Shown here piece by piece: positions 22,870 through 30,580 of a stretch of DNA of 35,843 bases (its first letter is position 1; every line of letters begins with the position of its first letter). The stretch comes from Streptomyces roseochromogenus subsp. oscitans DS 12.976. GTDB taxonomy: Bacteria; Actinomycetota; Actinomycetes; Streptomycetales; Streptomycetaceae. The stretch lies in contig NZ_CM002285.1 of NCBI RefSeq assembly GCF_000497445.1, positions 612,017 to 647,859 on the forward strand. The letters are read 5' to 3'. Both the position numbers and the translations under genes were made by a program. The notes under the pieces are model-generated. The model made no database searches, was not told the origin of the DNA, and saw only the letters and a list, made by a program, of their open reading frames with translations.

Positions 22870-23530
22870 TACGGGGGGGTGCGGGTGCTGATGAGCTCGG
22901 TGCCGCCGTGGTTCTCGGCGCCGAAGCCGCCGGCCGCCCTCGCCTTCGCCCGCGCCGGGGAACTCGGCCGCTGAGCCCGGACGACCTCGTGCGGGCGGGG
23001 ACGCGATCAGCGTCCGGTATCTGTGGAACCACACCGCACCGCTCCCAGCCGGGCCCGTCGCGGCGGGGCCCGCGTCGCCCGGTTCGGCGTCGGCCAGGGC
23101 TACCCCGGTGCCCGTGTGGCCGGGTCGTTCGGTGAGGCGGCCGTCGCTGCCGAGATTGTCCGCACCGGCCGACTCCACCGCGGCCTGGCGGCTACTGCGT
23201 GAGGAGACCTGTGCCGCCCTGGTCCGCGACCAGCACCCCGAAGGAGCCGTCGACGAGGCCATGGGCGTGCCCGTGCGGTGGGGGCTGGGGCTGATGCTGG
23301 ACACGTCGACTTCGGCCGGCGCTGTTCGCCGCGCACCTTCGGCCCCACCGGCGGCAGCGCGGGCGTGGTCCCGTCGGATCCGGACGCCGGAGTGACGATC
23401 GCCGCCCGTTTCGACGGCAACGCACCCCTCGTCGACCACATCCGCCGTCGACCGCGTTCCGCCGTGACCACGCGTTGTGCACGGCCGTGTACACGGACCT
23501 GGGCCTGGCCGGGCCGAAGGACGAGGGACG
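22870..23530 (+). pseudogene. Decayed serine hydrolase (class C beta-lactamase/EstB-like), several frameshifts and an internal deletion
   Basis: Fragments of one family appear in order but in different frames. FSAPKPPAALAFARAGELGR (22912 on) keeps the S-x-x-K of the active site and the following helix. DAISVRYLWNHTAPLPAG (about 23001-23054) matches the family's VRHLLSHTAGLPA. RLLREETCAALVRDQ and GVPVRWGLGLML (about 23190-23295) match the late RLLSEETC and RWGLGY motifs. TFGPTGGSAGVV plus DPDAGVTIAAR (about 23330-23410) match FGHTGGSGSVxFADPDA. HALCTAVYTDLGL (about 23470-23508) is the usual C-terminus. About 400 bases of the middle are missing and at least three shifts plus a stop interrupt it. 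It fills most of the 911-base gap between lacI and the GCS2 gene. Confidence 0.68.
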
Positions 23531-23649
23531 CGACCACGGGGCTCCCGTACTCGGCGTCATCTGCGGTCGTCGTCAACGCTTGGTGAGCCTCGCGCGTTGG
23601 TGCGACGCTGGGGGGAGAGGTCTGCGACGAGGGGATTCCAGGAGGGCCG

Positions 23650-25128
23650 ATGGGACGCGATGTCCCGGCGCTGGTCTTCACCCGCGAGGACCGCCGCCGG
23701 TACCGGATCAAGATGCACGAGTGCCTCGAGGCACTGGCGCAGATGCTGCGCGATGCACGGTTCGAGTCCGAGCGGCCGCAGGTCGGCCTGGAGATCGAGC
23801 TGAACCTGGTCGGTGACGACGCGGAGCCGGCGATGCGCAACACCGATGCGCTGCAGGCGATCTCCGACCCGGCCTGGTCCACCGAGCTGGGCCGGTTCAA
23901 CCTGGAGATCAACGTCCCGCCCCGGCGGCTGATCGCGGGCGGTCCCGACGCATGGGAGTCGGAGATCCGCGCCGCGCTGAACCACGCCGAGGAGCGGGCC
24001 CGGTCGATCGGTACCCGGCTGATCACGATCGGGATCCTGCCCACCCTGCGCCAGGAGGACATCGGCGCCGAGAGCCTGTCGGAGAACCCCCGCTACCAGT
24101 TGCTCAACGACCAGATCTTCGCGGCCCGCGGCGAGGACCTGCGCATCGAGATCGACGGCGTGGACCGGCTGCGCACCTACGCGGACACCATCACCCCGGA
24201 GGCCGCGTGCACCAGCACGCAGTTCCATCTCCAGGTCTCTCCCGAGGAGTTCGCCGGCTACTGGAACGCGGCGCAGGCCATCGCCGGGGTCCAGGTGGCG
24301 CTGGCGGCGAACGCGCCGTTCCTGTTCGGCAAGGAGCTGTGGCACGAGACCCGCATCCCGCTGTTCGAACAGGCCACGGACACCCGGCCGGAGGAGATCA
24401 AGGTGCAGGGGGTACGGCCCCGGGTGTGGTTCGGGGAGCGGTGGATCAACAGCGTCTTCGACCTCTTCGAGGAGAACCTGCGCTACTTCCCGGCCCTCCT
24501 CCCGCTCTGCGACGAGCAGGACCCGGCGGAGACACTGGACCGCGGCGACATTCCCCAACTCGGCGAACTCACCCTGCACAACGGCACGATCTACCGCTGG
24601 AACCGCCCGGTGTACGCCGTCTCCCACGACATGCCGCACATCCGGGTGGAGAACCGGGTGCTGCCCGCCGGCCCGACCGTCGCCGACACCCTGGCCAACG
24701 GCGCCTTCTACTACGGGCTGACCCGGGCCCTGGTGGAGGAGGACCGGCCGGTGTGGTCGCGGATGTCGTTCTCGGCGGCCGAGGACAATCTGCACACCGC
24801 CGCCCGCCACGGCATCGAGGCCCTGCTGTACTGGCCCGGGATGGGTGAGGTGCCGGTGCCGGAACTGGTGCTGCGGCGGCTGCTGCCGCTGGCGCACCGG
24901 GGCCTTGAGCAGTCCGGGATGGACGAGGCCTGGCGGGAGCCGTTGCTCGGCGTCATCGAGCAGCGCTGTGTGACGGCCCGCAACGGCGCCGTGTGGCAGA
25001 AGGAGATGTTCCACCGCCTGAACGACACCACACACACCGGCCGTCACGAGGCGCTGCGCCGGATGACCCAGCTGTACATCGACTACATGCATCTCAACGC
25101 CCCGGCCCACACCTGGCCGGTGGACTGA
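23650..25128 (+). CDS. Glutamate-cysteine ligase family (GCS2-type) protein
   Basis: A 492-residue ATP-dependent carboxylate-amine ligase-like protein. AGGAGG lies 5 bases before the ATG. Features: VGLEIELNLVG at about residues 45-55 (the metal/ATP GxExE strand), FNLEINVPPR, ACTSTQFHLQVSPEEFAGYWN, LAANAPFLFGKELWHETRIPLF, and RVENRVLPAGPTVADTLAN (the E-x-R substrate-side motif). Family members join an amino acid to the gamma-carboxyl of glutamate. Streptomycetes make mycothiol and ergothioneine rather than glutathione, so true gamma-glutamylcysteine synthesis is not assured; another acceptor amine is possible. It stands alone and converges on the S41 gene with 6 bases between the stops. Confidence 0.85.
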   Translation: MGRDVPALVFTREDRRRYRIKMHECLEALAQMLRDARFESERPQVGLEIELNLVGDDAEPAMRNTDALQAISDPAWSTELGRFNLEINVPPRRLIAGGPDAWESEIRAALNHAEERARSIGTRLITIGILPTLRQEDIGAESLSENPRYQLLNDQIFAARGEDLRIEIDGVDRLRTYADTITPEAACTSTQFHLQVSPEEFAGYWNAAQAIAGVQVALAANAPFLFGKELWHETRIPLFEQATDTRPEEIKVQGVRPRVWFGERWINSVFDLFEENLRYFPALLPLCDEQDPAETLDRGDIPQLGELTLHNGTIYRWNRPVYAVSHDMPHIRVENRVLPAGPTVADTLANGAFYYGLTRALVEEDRPVWSRMSFSAAEDNLHTAARHGIEALLYWPGMGEVPVPELVLRRLLPLAHRGLEQSGMDEAWREPLLGVIEQRCVTARNGAVWQKEMFHRLNDTTHTGRHEALRRMTQLYIDYMHLNAPAHTWPVD

Positions 25129-25134
25129 TCCGGT

Positions 25135-26235
25135 TCAGCCGCGCCCGCTCAGCAGGTTCACCGCGCGGTCGAAGGCCGAGTCCCGCATCTTCGCGAACTC
25201 CTCCTTCGTGAAGACGGGTTCGATCAGCTGCGGCGGGATGCCCGTACCGTCGAAGGTGCCTTCGGTGCGGGTCAGATACTCCTCGTCCGGCAGGCCGAAG
25301 ACCAGGCCGTCGGGCAGGTAGCGGTCCATCACGTCCGAGAAGACGCCCTGGGTGGGCTGCCCGATCCGCACGGTCCGCCCGGGCCGGTGGGAGTGGACTT
25401 CGGCATGTGGATCTCCGTAGTGATCGGAGACCCAGGTGTCAACGATGAACGTCAGTTTTAGAGCGATCCGGACGCCGAGGGAGTCGTGGCCGCCACCGTT
25501 GACGCGCAGGTCGATGACGAGCCCCTGGAGCCGCTCGGTACGGCCCGGGGTGAGGACGGTGTTCAACGCCCGGTCGAGTTCGGCCTGTTCGGCGGTGTAC
25601 GGCGCGTGCTCGCCGGCATAGCCGCCGAATCCGGAGATGCGCAGATAGCCGAGGTCGCCCGGCAGGTCGGCGTAGGTGATCCGGCCCGAGCCGAAGTCCT
25701 GGCGGTGGGAGGCGTCGTTGAGGTCACGGGCCTCGATGAACTTCTTGACCGAGGCGTCCAGTCCCGGACCCGGCATGTGGGTGCCGGGGCGGACCTGGCC
25801 GGAGCGACGGTCGGGGTAGTTCTCCTCGAAGGTCTGCCAGAAGACGTCGAAGGCGCTGCGCGGGTCGGTGGCGGCCGGGCGGGCGCAGCCGGCGGGCAGG
25901 GCGTTCAGGCGGTGCAGCCTGCGGTGGCCCACCGAGCTGTCCGCGGCGAGCAGCGCGTGATCGCGGTCGTGCCCGGTCCGTACGGTCAGCACCGATCCGT
26001 CCGTCGTCGCGTAGGTGCCGGGACCGGTCTGCGGCGAGGTGTCGCCCTTCACGCAGCTGACGGACGTGGTCTGGTATTCCTGCAGCGCTCCCCCGCCGAG
26101 GACCAGGACGGTGCCGTAGCCGTCCATCCGCCACACCCCGTCGGTATCGGGCGGTCCGGCCTGCGAGGCCGCCGCGGCCGGTACGGCGTCGGCGGCGAGA
26201 GACAGGGCGGCGACGGTGGCCGTGAGCGTGCGCAC
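25135..26235 (-). CDS. Secreted S41 (C-terminal processing) peptidase-like protein, catalytic Ser segment missing
   Basis: A 366-residue protein with a short signal peptide (residues 1-24, ending AAAASQA). The N-terminal domain contains DGYGTVLVLGGGALQEYQTTSVSC; the core has LGYLRISGFGGY and LQGLVIDLRVNGGGHDSLG, which are S41 hallmarks, and the end has RIGQPTQGVFSDVMDRYLPDGL, FGLPDEEYLT and DGTGIPPQ. In relatives the segment between IDLRxNGGG and GxxTQGVFSD holds the nucleophile strand (VLTxxxTxSAAE). Here about 30 unrelated residues (LTFIVDTWVSDHYGDPHAEV) stand in its place. That stretch also has lower GC. The protein is therefore probably inactive as a protease, or the gene is decaying by deletion. 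The frame itself is intact. Confidence 0.75.
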   Translation of the reverse strand: MRTLTATVAALSLAADAVPAAAASQAGPPDTDGVWRMDGYGTVLVLGGGALQEYQTTSVSCVKGDTSPQTGPGTYATTDGSVLTVRTGHDRDHALLAADSSVGHRRLHRLNALPAGCARPAATDPRSAFDVFWQTFEENYPDRRSGQVRPGTHMPGPGLDASVKKFIEARDLNDASHRQDFGSGRITYADLPGDLGYLRISGFGGYAGEHAPYTAEQAELDRALNTVLTPGRTERLQGLVIDLRVNGGGHDSLGVRIALKLTFIVDTWVSDHYGDPHAEVHSHRPGRTVRIGQPTQGVFSDVMDRYLPDGLVFGLPDEEYLTRTEGTFDGTGIPPQLIEPVFTKEEFAKMRDSAFDRAVNLLSGRG

Positions 26236-26343
26236 GAGCGTGTCCTTCCGGCGAGTGTCCGGGGGACACCACCGTCGCGGACCCGCCTGCCCGTCACCAT
26301 CCGGCGAGCCCGTGCGTCGGTACGGGGGACAACCCCCGCACCC

Positions 26344-26760
26344 TCACCCGGACCGGGTCACGCCGTTCAGCGCAACGCGCCGCACGGACAGCTTGCGGTG
26401 GCTGATCCGCCAGCCGTCGGGGGTGCGTACGAGGGTGTCGTCGTAGGTGGCGGAACCGCAGGAGCCGTCCGCCATCACCCCGAGCCCCTTGGACCGGGCC
26501 CGCGCCCGGCCGTCCGCCGACTCCAGCACCACCACGTTGGTGACGTGGTGCGCGACGGGATTCCCGGCGCCCAGCGTCAGCGCCGCCTCCCGGATGGCGG
26601 CCACCCCGACCAGCGGGTCCTGGCCGAATTCGGTCAGGTCGTAGACGACGTCCGGGGTGAACAGCTCGTCCAGCCGGTCGAGTTGTCCGTCGTCCACGAG
26701 ATGGCCGTGCATCGAGATCAACTCGGTGATGGCGAAACGGTCTTCGAGGGTGAGTGCCAT
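26344..26760 (-). CDS. SnoaL-like (NTF2-fold) protein
   Basis: A 138-residue single-domain protein of the SnoaL_4/NTF2-like type. ATG at 26760; GGAGG lies only 3 bases before it, unusually close. It opens with LTLEDRFAITELISMHGHLVDDGQLDRLDELF and continues TPDVVYDLTEFG, HHVTNVVV and DGWRISHRKLSVRRV, the standard helix-sheet layout with a deep pocket. Such proteins are polyketide cyclases, hydroxylases, dehydratases or ring-binding proteins; no reaction can be assigned. It lies downstream of hxlR on the same strand with 38 bases between, so it may be cotranscribed with the quinone-sensor regulator. Confidence 0.85.
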   Translation of the reverse strand: MALTLEDRFAITELISMHGHLVDDGQLDRLDELFTPDVVYDLTEFGQDPLVGVAAIREAALTLGAGNPVAHHVTNVVVLESADGRARARSKGLGVMADGSCGSATYDDTLVRTPDGWRISHRKLSVRRVALNGVTRSG

Positions 26761-26798
26761 GCGCCTCCTTGGGGCTGGAGACGGCGTCCCCGCAACCC

Positions 26799-27167
26799 CT
26801 AACGCTCCACGCCGGGGCACGGCGGTGCGTCCGGCAGGTGGAGCTTAGCCCAGTCGCCCAGCTCGCGGAACGCAGGCTCCAGGGCGGCGCCGGCCTCGGT
26901 CAGCCGGTAGGAGACGCGCAGCGGTGGGCCCTCGTCGACCTCGCGGAGCACGAGTCCGGCCGCGCCGAGTTCCGCGAGCCGGTCGGAGAGCATGCGCTCG
27001 CTGATGCCGGGGATGGCCCGGCGCAGGTCGGCGAAGTGCACGGGCTGTTCCACCAGCACGGCCACGATGGGCCCGCTCCAGCGCTTTCCGAGCAGCTGAA
27101 AGACGCGGGTGATGCCCTCGTCCACCCGCTTGCACGCCGCACTGTCGTGGGTCACGTCCGCCGCCAT
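26799..27167 (-). CDS. HxlR-family regulator with N-terminal Cys
   Basis: A 122-residue MarR/DUF24-type winged-helix regulator. Motifs: VDEGITRVFQLLGKRWSGPIVAVL, HFADLRRAIPGISERMLSDRL (recognition helix) and YRLTEAGAALEP. It has one N-terminal cysteine, C12 in SAACKRV, in the position of the redox-sensing Cys of YodB, HypR and QorR, plus one near the C-terminus in PPCPG. It is divergent from an FMN azoreductase. In Bacillus subtilis YodB controls azoR1 in response to diamide and quinones (established), so the same logic is likely here. TAGTAC lies 9 bases before the ATG and no clear Shine-Dalgarno is present. Confidence 0.92.
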   Translation of the reverse strand: MAADVTHDSAACKRVDEGITRVFQLLGKRWSGPIVAVLVEQPVHFADLRRAIPGISERMLSDRLAELGAAGLVLREVDEGPPLRVSYRLTEAGAALEPAFRELGDWAKLHLPDAPPCPGVER

Positions 27168-27179
27168 GCGCTCAGGGTA

Positions 27180-27193
27180 CTACCTCACCGTAG
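27180..27193. promoter_or_regulatory. Candidate HxlR operator
   Basis: CTAC-CTCACC-GTAG is a short inverted repeat that overlaps the probable -10 (TAGTAC, minus strand) of hxlR. It fits autoregulation; the arms are only 4 bp, so support is modest. Confidence 0.35.
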
Positions 27194-27244
27194 GGGGATG
27201 AAAAAAAGTAAGGCCCTGTGTTAGAGATAGTCGAGTACGAAATT

Positions 27245-27311
27245 GCAGCCCTTGGCGCTCCGCCGTCGGGCTGCGCTATCCCTTGTCCCCCTTTTGTCCT
27301 TTCCCCTTTCG
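27245..27311 (+). promoter_or_regulatory. Leader hairpin plus pyrimidine tract before azoreductase
   Basis: GCAGCCC (27245-27251) pairs with GGGCTGC (27268-27274), and the loop holds a second stem, GGCG-CTC-CGCC. A tract of almost only C and T runs from 27279 to 27311, directly before the GGAG Shine-Dalgarno. It could be an attenuator or terminator-like leader or a binding site for a regulatory protein; the frame here is open but not family-like. Confidence 0.4.
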
Positions 27312-27319
27312 GAGTCACC

Positions 27320-27970
27320 ATGGCCACCCTGCTGCACATCGACTCGTCAGTGTTCCCGACCGAGGCCTCGGCCTCGCGCACCGTGACGGAGGCCTTCCGC
27401 ACGCACTGGCAGGAACAGCACCCCGACGGCACCGTCGTCCACCGCGACCTGGCGGCGCAGCCCGTGCCGCACATCACCGCCGCCGCGCACACCGCCGGCT
27501 TCGCCGACCCGGCGTCGCACACACCCGAGCAGGCCGCCGCCTTCGCCGAGCGCGTCCGGCTGATCGAGGAGCTGGAGCAGGCCGACGCGGTGCTGATCGG
27601 CGCCCCGATGTACAACTACTCGATCCCCTCGACCCTCAAGGCCTGGCTGGACAACGTGATCCTCTTGGGCCGCACTGCGGGCGAGACCCGTTCCGCCAAG
27701 GGCACTCCGGTGACCGTGGTCGCCAGCCGGGGCGGCGCGTACGGGCCGGGCACCCCGCGCGAGGGATACGAGTACGTGCAGAACTACCTCACGGCCGTCC
27801 TCGCCGACGGCCTCGGCCTGGACGTCGACTTCATCGTCCCGGAGCTGACCATGGCCCCGCAGAACCCGGCGATGTCCGAGCTGGTCCCGCTGTACGAGGC
27901 CTCCCGCGACCGCGCCCTGCGGGAGGCCGCCGTGAAGGCCAAGCAGCTCGCCGAGCGCCTCGCGGCCTGA
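27320..27970 (+). CDS. azoR: FMN-dependent NADH:quinone reductase / azoreductase
   Basis: A 216-residue flavodoxin-fold enzyme that reduces quinones and azo compounds by two electrons with NADH. ATG at 27320 with GGAG 6 bases before it; an upstream extension of 34 residues is open but runs through the leader hairpin. Motifs: LLHIDSSVFPTEASASRTVTE (FMN phosphate loop), GAPMYNYSIPSTLKAWLDN (family signature), and VVASRGGAYGPGTP. Length is normal. It is divergent from an HxlR regulator with a sensor-like Cys, which supports a quinone or disulfide stress role. A strong stem-loop follows. Confidence 0.93.
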   Translation: MATLLHIDSSVFPTEASASRTVTEAFRTHWQEQHPDGTVVHRDLAAQPVPHITAAAHTAGFADPASHTPEQAAAFAERVRLIEELEQADAVLIGAPMYNYSIPSTLKAWLDNVILLGRTAGETRSAKGTPVTVVASRGGAYGPGTPREGYEYVQNYLTAVLADGLGLDVDFIVPELTMAPQNPAMSELVPLYEASRDRALREAAVKAKQLAERLAA

Positions 27971-27990
27971 CCGTACCGCCCCAACGCGGC

Positions 27991-28022
27991 CCGGGCGCCG
28001 CCGACTTGTGCTCGGCGCCCGG
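27991..28022. terminator. Bidirectional stem-loop between azoR and azlD
   Basis: Perfect 10-bp stem CCGGGCGCCG / CGGCGCCCGG with a 12-base loop, 21 bases after the azoR stop and 12 bases after the azlD stop on the other strand. No T-run. The position between convergent genes fits a shared terminator. Confidence 0.7.
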
Positions 28023-28033
28023 ACCTCGTCACG

Positions 28034-28363
28034 TCAATACGTGAAGACCGTACTGACCAGCGCGACATGGACGGCGGTACCGGCCAGAATGCTCAGCGGG
28101 GCGTTACGACGCCACAGGTGCACGCCGACGGTGACGGCCAGGGCCGCCAGCGGGGCCAGCACGGCGGTGTGGGTGAGCGGAAGGCCGCGCAGGCAGTACG
28201 CGACGAGGATCACCATGATCCCGGCGGGCATCCGGGGCTGGAGGTACTGCACGGTCCGGCTTGCCCGCAGTGGCCCGAGCGCGGTGAAAGGGAGGGCACG
28301 CAGCGCCCAGGTGACGGCGCCCGAGACGAGGACCGCGGCGACGAGGTAGGTCGCGTCAGGCAT
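28034..28363 (-). CDS. azlD: AzlD-family branched-chain amino acid export subunit
   Basis: A 109-residue membrane protein with four hydrophobic segments (YLVAAVLVSGAVTWALRALPF; IMVILVAYCLRGL; VLAPLAALAVTVGVHLW; ILAGTAVHVALVSTVF). AzlD pairs with AzlC to export branched-chain amino acids, including analogues such as 4-azaleucine. It overlaps azlC by 8 bases, so translation is coupled. Length is normal. Confidence 0.92.
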   Translation of the reverse strand: MPDATYLVAAVLVSGAVTWALRALPFTALGPLRASRTVQYLQPRMPAGIMVILVAYCLRGLPLTHTAVLAPLAALAVTVGVHLWRRNAPLSILAGTAVHVALVSTVFTY

Positions 28364-29108
28364 GGCGCACCCTTCCTCGGGTGGTCAGGTGGCGGGCCAG
28401 GAGCCCGGCCGTGAACAGGGCGAAGGCGGCGATCAGCAGACTGCCCGGGAAAAGCAGCCGGGCGGTGAGCGCGCTCAGCAGGGCGAGCAGCGGCGTGGGC
28501 AGATCGCCCGGCCGGTCGCGGACGGCATCGAGCGCCAGCACGGTGAACAGGGCCGTGAGCGCGAAGTCCAGACCGGTGACTCCGGCGGGGACGAGCGAGC
28601 CGAGCAGCGCTCCCGCGGTGGCTCCGCCGACCCAGTACAGGTGCAGGAAGAGCTGCAGCCGCCGGATGCGACGCCCGGACCAGGAGCGGGCCTGCTCCCC
28701 GGCGGTCAGCGCGTAGGCCTCGTCACACAGTGCGAAGGTGCTGTACGCCCTCCCGAGCGGCCCCTTCACCCGGTGCAGCGGGAAGGACAGCGCGTAGAAG
28801 ACGTGCCGGACGTTCACCAGGAACGCGGAGACGGCGACCGAGGCCAGCGGCACGGCGGCGGTGACCATGCCGATCAGCAGGAACTCGAAGGACCCGCCGT
28901 AGATCAGCGCGCTGGACAGGGTCGCCCACCACCAGGCGACTCCCGCGTGGGCGACGAGCACGCCGAAGGCGATGCCGAGCGGGACGAAGGCCAGCCCCAC
29001 GGAGGCGGAGTCCGCGAAGGCGGCCCACGTGTCGGACGGCGTCCGGGACGGCGGCGCGGCGGACCCGGTCGGTGCCGGGCCGCCGGCAACGGCGGGAGGT
29101 ATACACAT
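28356..29108 (-). CDS. azlC: AzlC-family branched-chain amino acid permease
   Basis: A 250-residue membrane protein, the large subunit of the AzlCD exporter. Signature: ASVGLAFVPLGIAFGVLVAHAG, then LSSALIYGGSFEFLLIGM, VNVRHVFYALSF and CDEAYALT. A 30-residue Pro/Ala-rich tail precedes the first helix. The ATG at 29108 has no Shine-Dalgarno; TAAAAT (29120-29115 on minus) ends 6 bases before it, so the transcript is probably leaderless. The divergent Lrp-type gene 62 bases away is the likely regulator, as AzlB is for azlCD in Bacillus (established). Confidence 0.92.
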   Translation of the reverse strand: MCIPPAVAGGPAPTGSAAPPSRTPSDTWAAFADSASVGLAFVPLGIAFGVLVAHAGVAWWWATLSSALIYGGSFEFLLIGMVTAAVPLASVAVSAFLVNVRHVFYALSFPLHRVKGPLGRAYSTFALCDEAYALTAGEQARSWSGRRIRRLQLFLHLYWVGGATAGALLGSLVPAGVTGLDFALTALFTVLALDAVRDRPGDLPTPLLALLSALTARLLFPGSLLIAAFALFTAGLLARHLTTRGRVRHA

Positions 29109-29114
29109 AGCGAC

Positions 29115-29164
29115 ATTTTAGGAAGAATCGCTTGGCATATGGTTGCCAATAGTGTCCGTAGAAT
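29115..29164. promoter_or_regulatory. Mirror-image leaderless promoters flanking a palindrome (azlC / lrp)
   Basis: TTGGCA-TATGGT-TGCCAA (29132-29149) is a perfect inverted repeat in the 62-base spacer. On each side lies a TAnnnT -10: TAAAAT (29120-29115, minus) for azlC and TAGAAT (29159-29164, plus) for the regulator, each exactly 6 bases from its start codon. The palindrome covers both -35 regions and is the likely Lrp-type site. Confidence 0.65.
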
Positions 29165-29170
29165 GGCACG

Positions 29171-29629
29171 GTGCGCAATGAAATGAACCTGGACGCCATC
29201 GACCGGGACATTCTGTTTCATCTCTGCCGTGACGGCCGGCTGACCAACGTCGAGCTGGCCCAGCGGGTGGGCCTGACCCCACCGCCGTGTCTGCGCCGGG
29301 TCAAGCGGCTGGAGGAGGCCGGGGTCATCACCGGATACCGGGCGGTGGTGGATCCCGTGGCGCTCGGCCGGGGGCTGGAAGTCCTGATCGACGTGGAGGT
29401 CAGCGCCAACGACCGCACGACCTTCCTGGAGTTCGAGGACATCGTGGCCGGATACGACGAGGTCATCGAGTTCCGGCGCATGTACGGCCGCCCCGACTAT
29501 TTCCTCCGCGTGGCCGTCGCCGACCATGCCGCGTACGAGGCCTTCCTGGTGGACAAGTTGAGCGGTCTGCCCTGTGTGCTGCGGATCGACTCCCATCTGA
29601 CGATGAAGACGATCAAGACCGGCCCGTGA
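29171..29629 (+). CDS. Lrp/AsnC-family transcriptional regulator
   Basis: A 152-residue regulator. Helix-turn-helix: LDAIDRDILFHLCRDGRLTN, then VELAQRVGLTPPPCLRRVKRLEEAGVI. The C-terminal RAM domain has the ligand-binding beta-alpha fold (GLEVLIDVEV, then VIEFRRMYGRPDYFLRVAV). GTG at 29171 is chosen because TAGAAT ends 6 bases before it (leaderless); an ATG at 29183 would remove four residues. It is divergent from azlCD, so it probably senses a branched-chain or related amino acid and activates or represses export. Confidence 0.93.
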   Translation: MRNEMNLDAIDRDILFHLCRDGRLTNVELAQRVGLTPPPCLRRVKRLEEAGVITGYRAVVDPVALGRGLEVLIDVEVSANDRTTFLEFEDIVAGYDEVIEFRRMYGRPDYFLRVAVADHAAYEAFLVDKLSGLPCVLRIDSHLTMKTIKTGP

Positions 29630-29719
29630 GCGGGCGGCCATCCCGGTGTACGGTGCAACGACCCGCACCAACGCTCCCCGTCCCTGTCCACCGTGGTACG
29701 CCGTGACGAGAGGCACCCG

Positions 29720-30508
29720 TTGACCGCCAGCTACTTCGAGCGCATCGACCGGCATCGCTTCAAGCCCACCCCGCATGCGAGCGGCGCGTGGGACACCGAC
29801 GAGCAGCACTTCAGCCCGCTCGCCGGACTCGTGGTCCACGCGATCGACCAGTACCGCGCCGAGCGCCCGCCGACCGGACTGCTGCTGTCCAGGATCAGCT
29901 ACGACATCCTGGGTCGCCTCGCCCTGGACGAGTGCGAGATCCAGGTGGAGTCGATCCGGCCCGGCCGCACCATCGAACTGCTCGAAGCGGTCGTACGCAT
30001 CGCGGACCGGCCGGTGGTCCGGGCCCGTGCCTGGCTGCTCACCGAGGTGGACACCAGCGCCGTGGCCGGCGGCGCCGAGGAACGTCTCACCCCTCCGGAG
30101 GGACTCGCCGGTCAGTCGCTGGGCTCGGTCTGGCCAGGCGGCCACTGCGCGTCCGTCGACGTCCGGCCGGTCGGACCCGCCCAGCCGGGGCGCGCCACGG
30201 CCTGGATCTCCACGGACCTCGACCTCGTCGCCGGCGAGCCGAGCAGCCCGCTCGCCTCCTATGTCGCCCTGATCGACACGGCCAACGGCATCGCCGTACG
30301 CCGGCCGCCGACCGAGTGGATGTTCCCCAACGTCGACCTGACGATCCATCTGCACCGGCAACCGGCGGGCCGCTGGGTCGGCCTGGACACCACCGTCGTC
30401 TTCGGCCCCACCGGCCTCGGCCTCACGAGCAGCATTCTGCACGACGTCCACGGCCCGGTCGGCCAGGCCCAACAGGCCCTCACGGTACGCCCGTTGCCCG
30501 GCAGGTGA
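29720..30508 (+). CDS. Acyl-CoA thioesterase-like protein (double hotdog, TesB-like)
   Basis: A 262-residue protein with two hotdog halves: the first with LLLSRISYDILGRLALDECEIQVESIRPGRTIELLEA, the second with ATAWISTDLDLVAGEPSSPLASYVALIDTANGIA and VGLDTTVVFGPTGLGLTSSILHDVHGPVGQAQQAL. The final segment resembles the TesB C-terminal catalytic Asp/Gln region. I use TTG at 29720, with GAGAGG 6 bases upstream; a GTG at 29693 in frame is the alternative. It would cleave medium- or long-chain acyl-CoA in the cytoplasm. It lies 90 bases after the Lrp gene on the same strand; no functional link is apparent. Confidence 0.82.
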   Translation: MTASYFERIDRHRFKPTPHASGAWDTDEQHFSPLAGLVVHAIDQYRAERPPTGLLLSRISYDILGRLALDECEIQVESIRPGRTIELLEAVVRIADRPVVRARAWLLTEVDTSAVAGGAEERLTPPEGLAGQSLGSVWPGGHCASVDVRPVGPAQPGRATAWISTDLDLVAGEPSSPLASYVALIDTANGIAVRRPPTEWMFPNVDLTIHLHRQPAGRWVGLDTTVVFGPTGLGLTSSILHDVHGPVGQAQQALTVRPLPGR

Positions 30509-30580
30509 CCCCGGCCGGCGGCATCAGCGACGACCGCCGAGCGCATCCGGCCACCGCGGGAGGCGCGGTGCGGGCGTGCC

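Noticed and set aside
25455..25466. GTTTTAGAGC, resembling the start of a Cas9-type CRISPR repeat
   Set aside because: A single occurrence inside the S41 gene, with no repeat, spacer or cas gene nearby; chance match.
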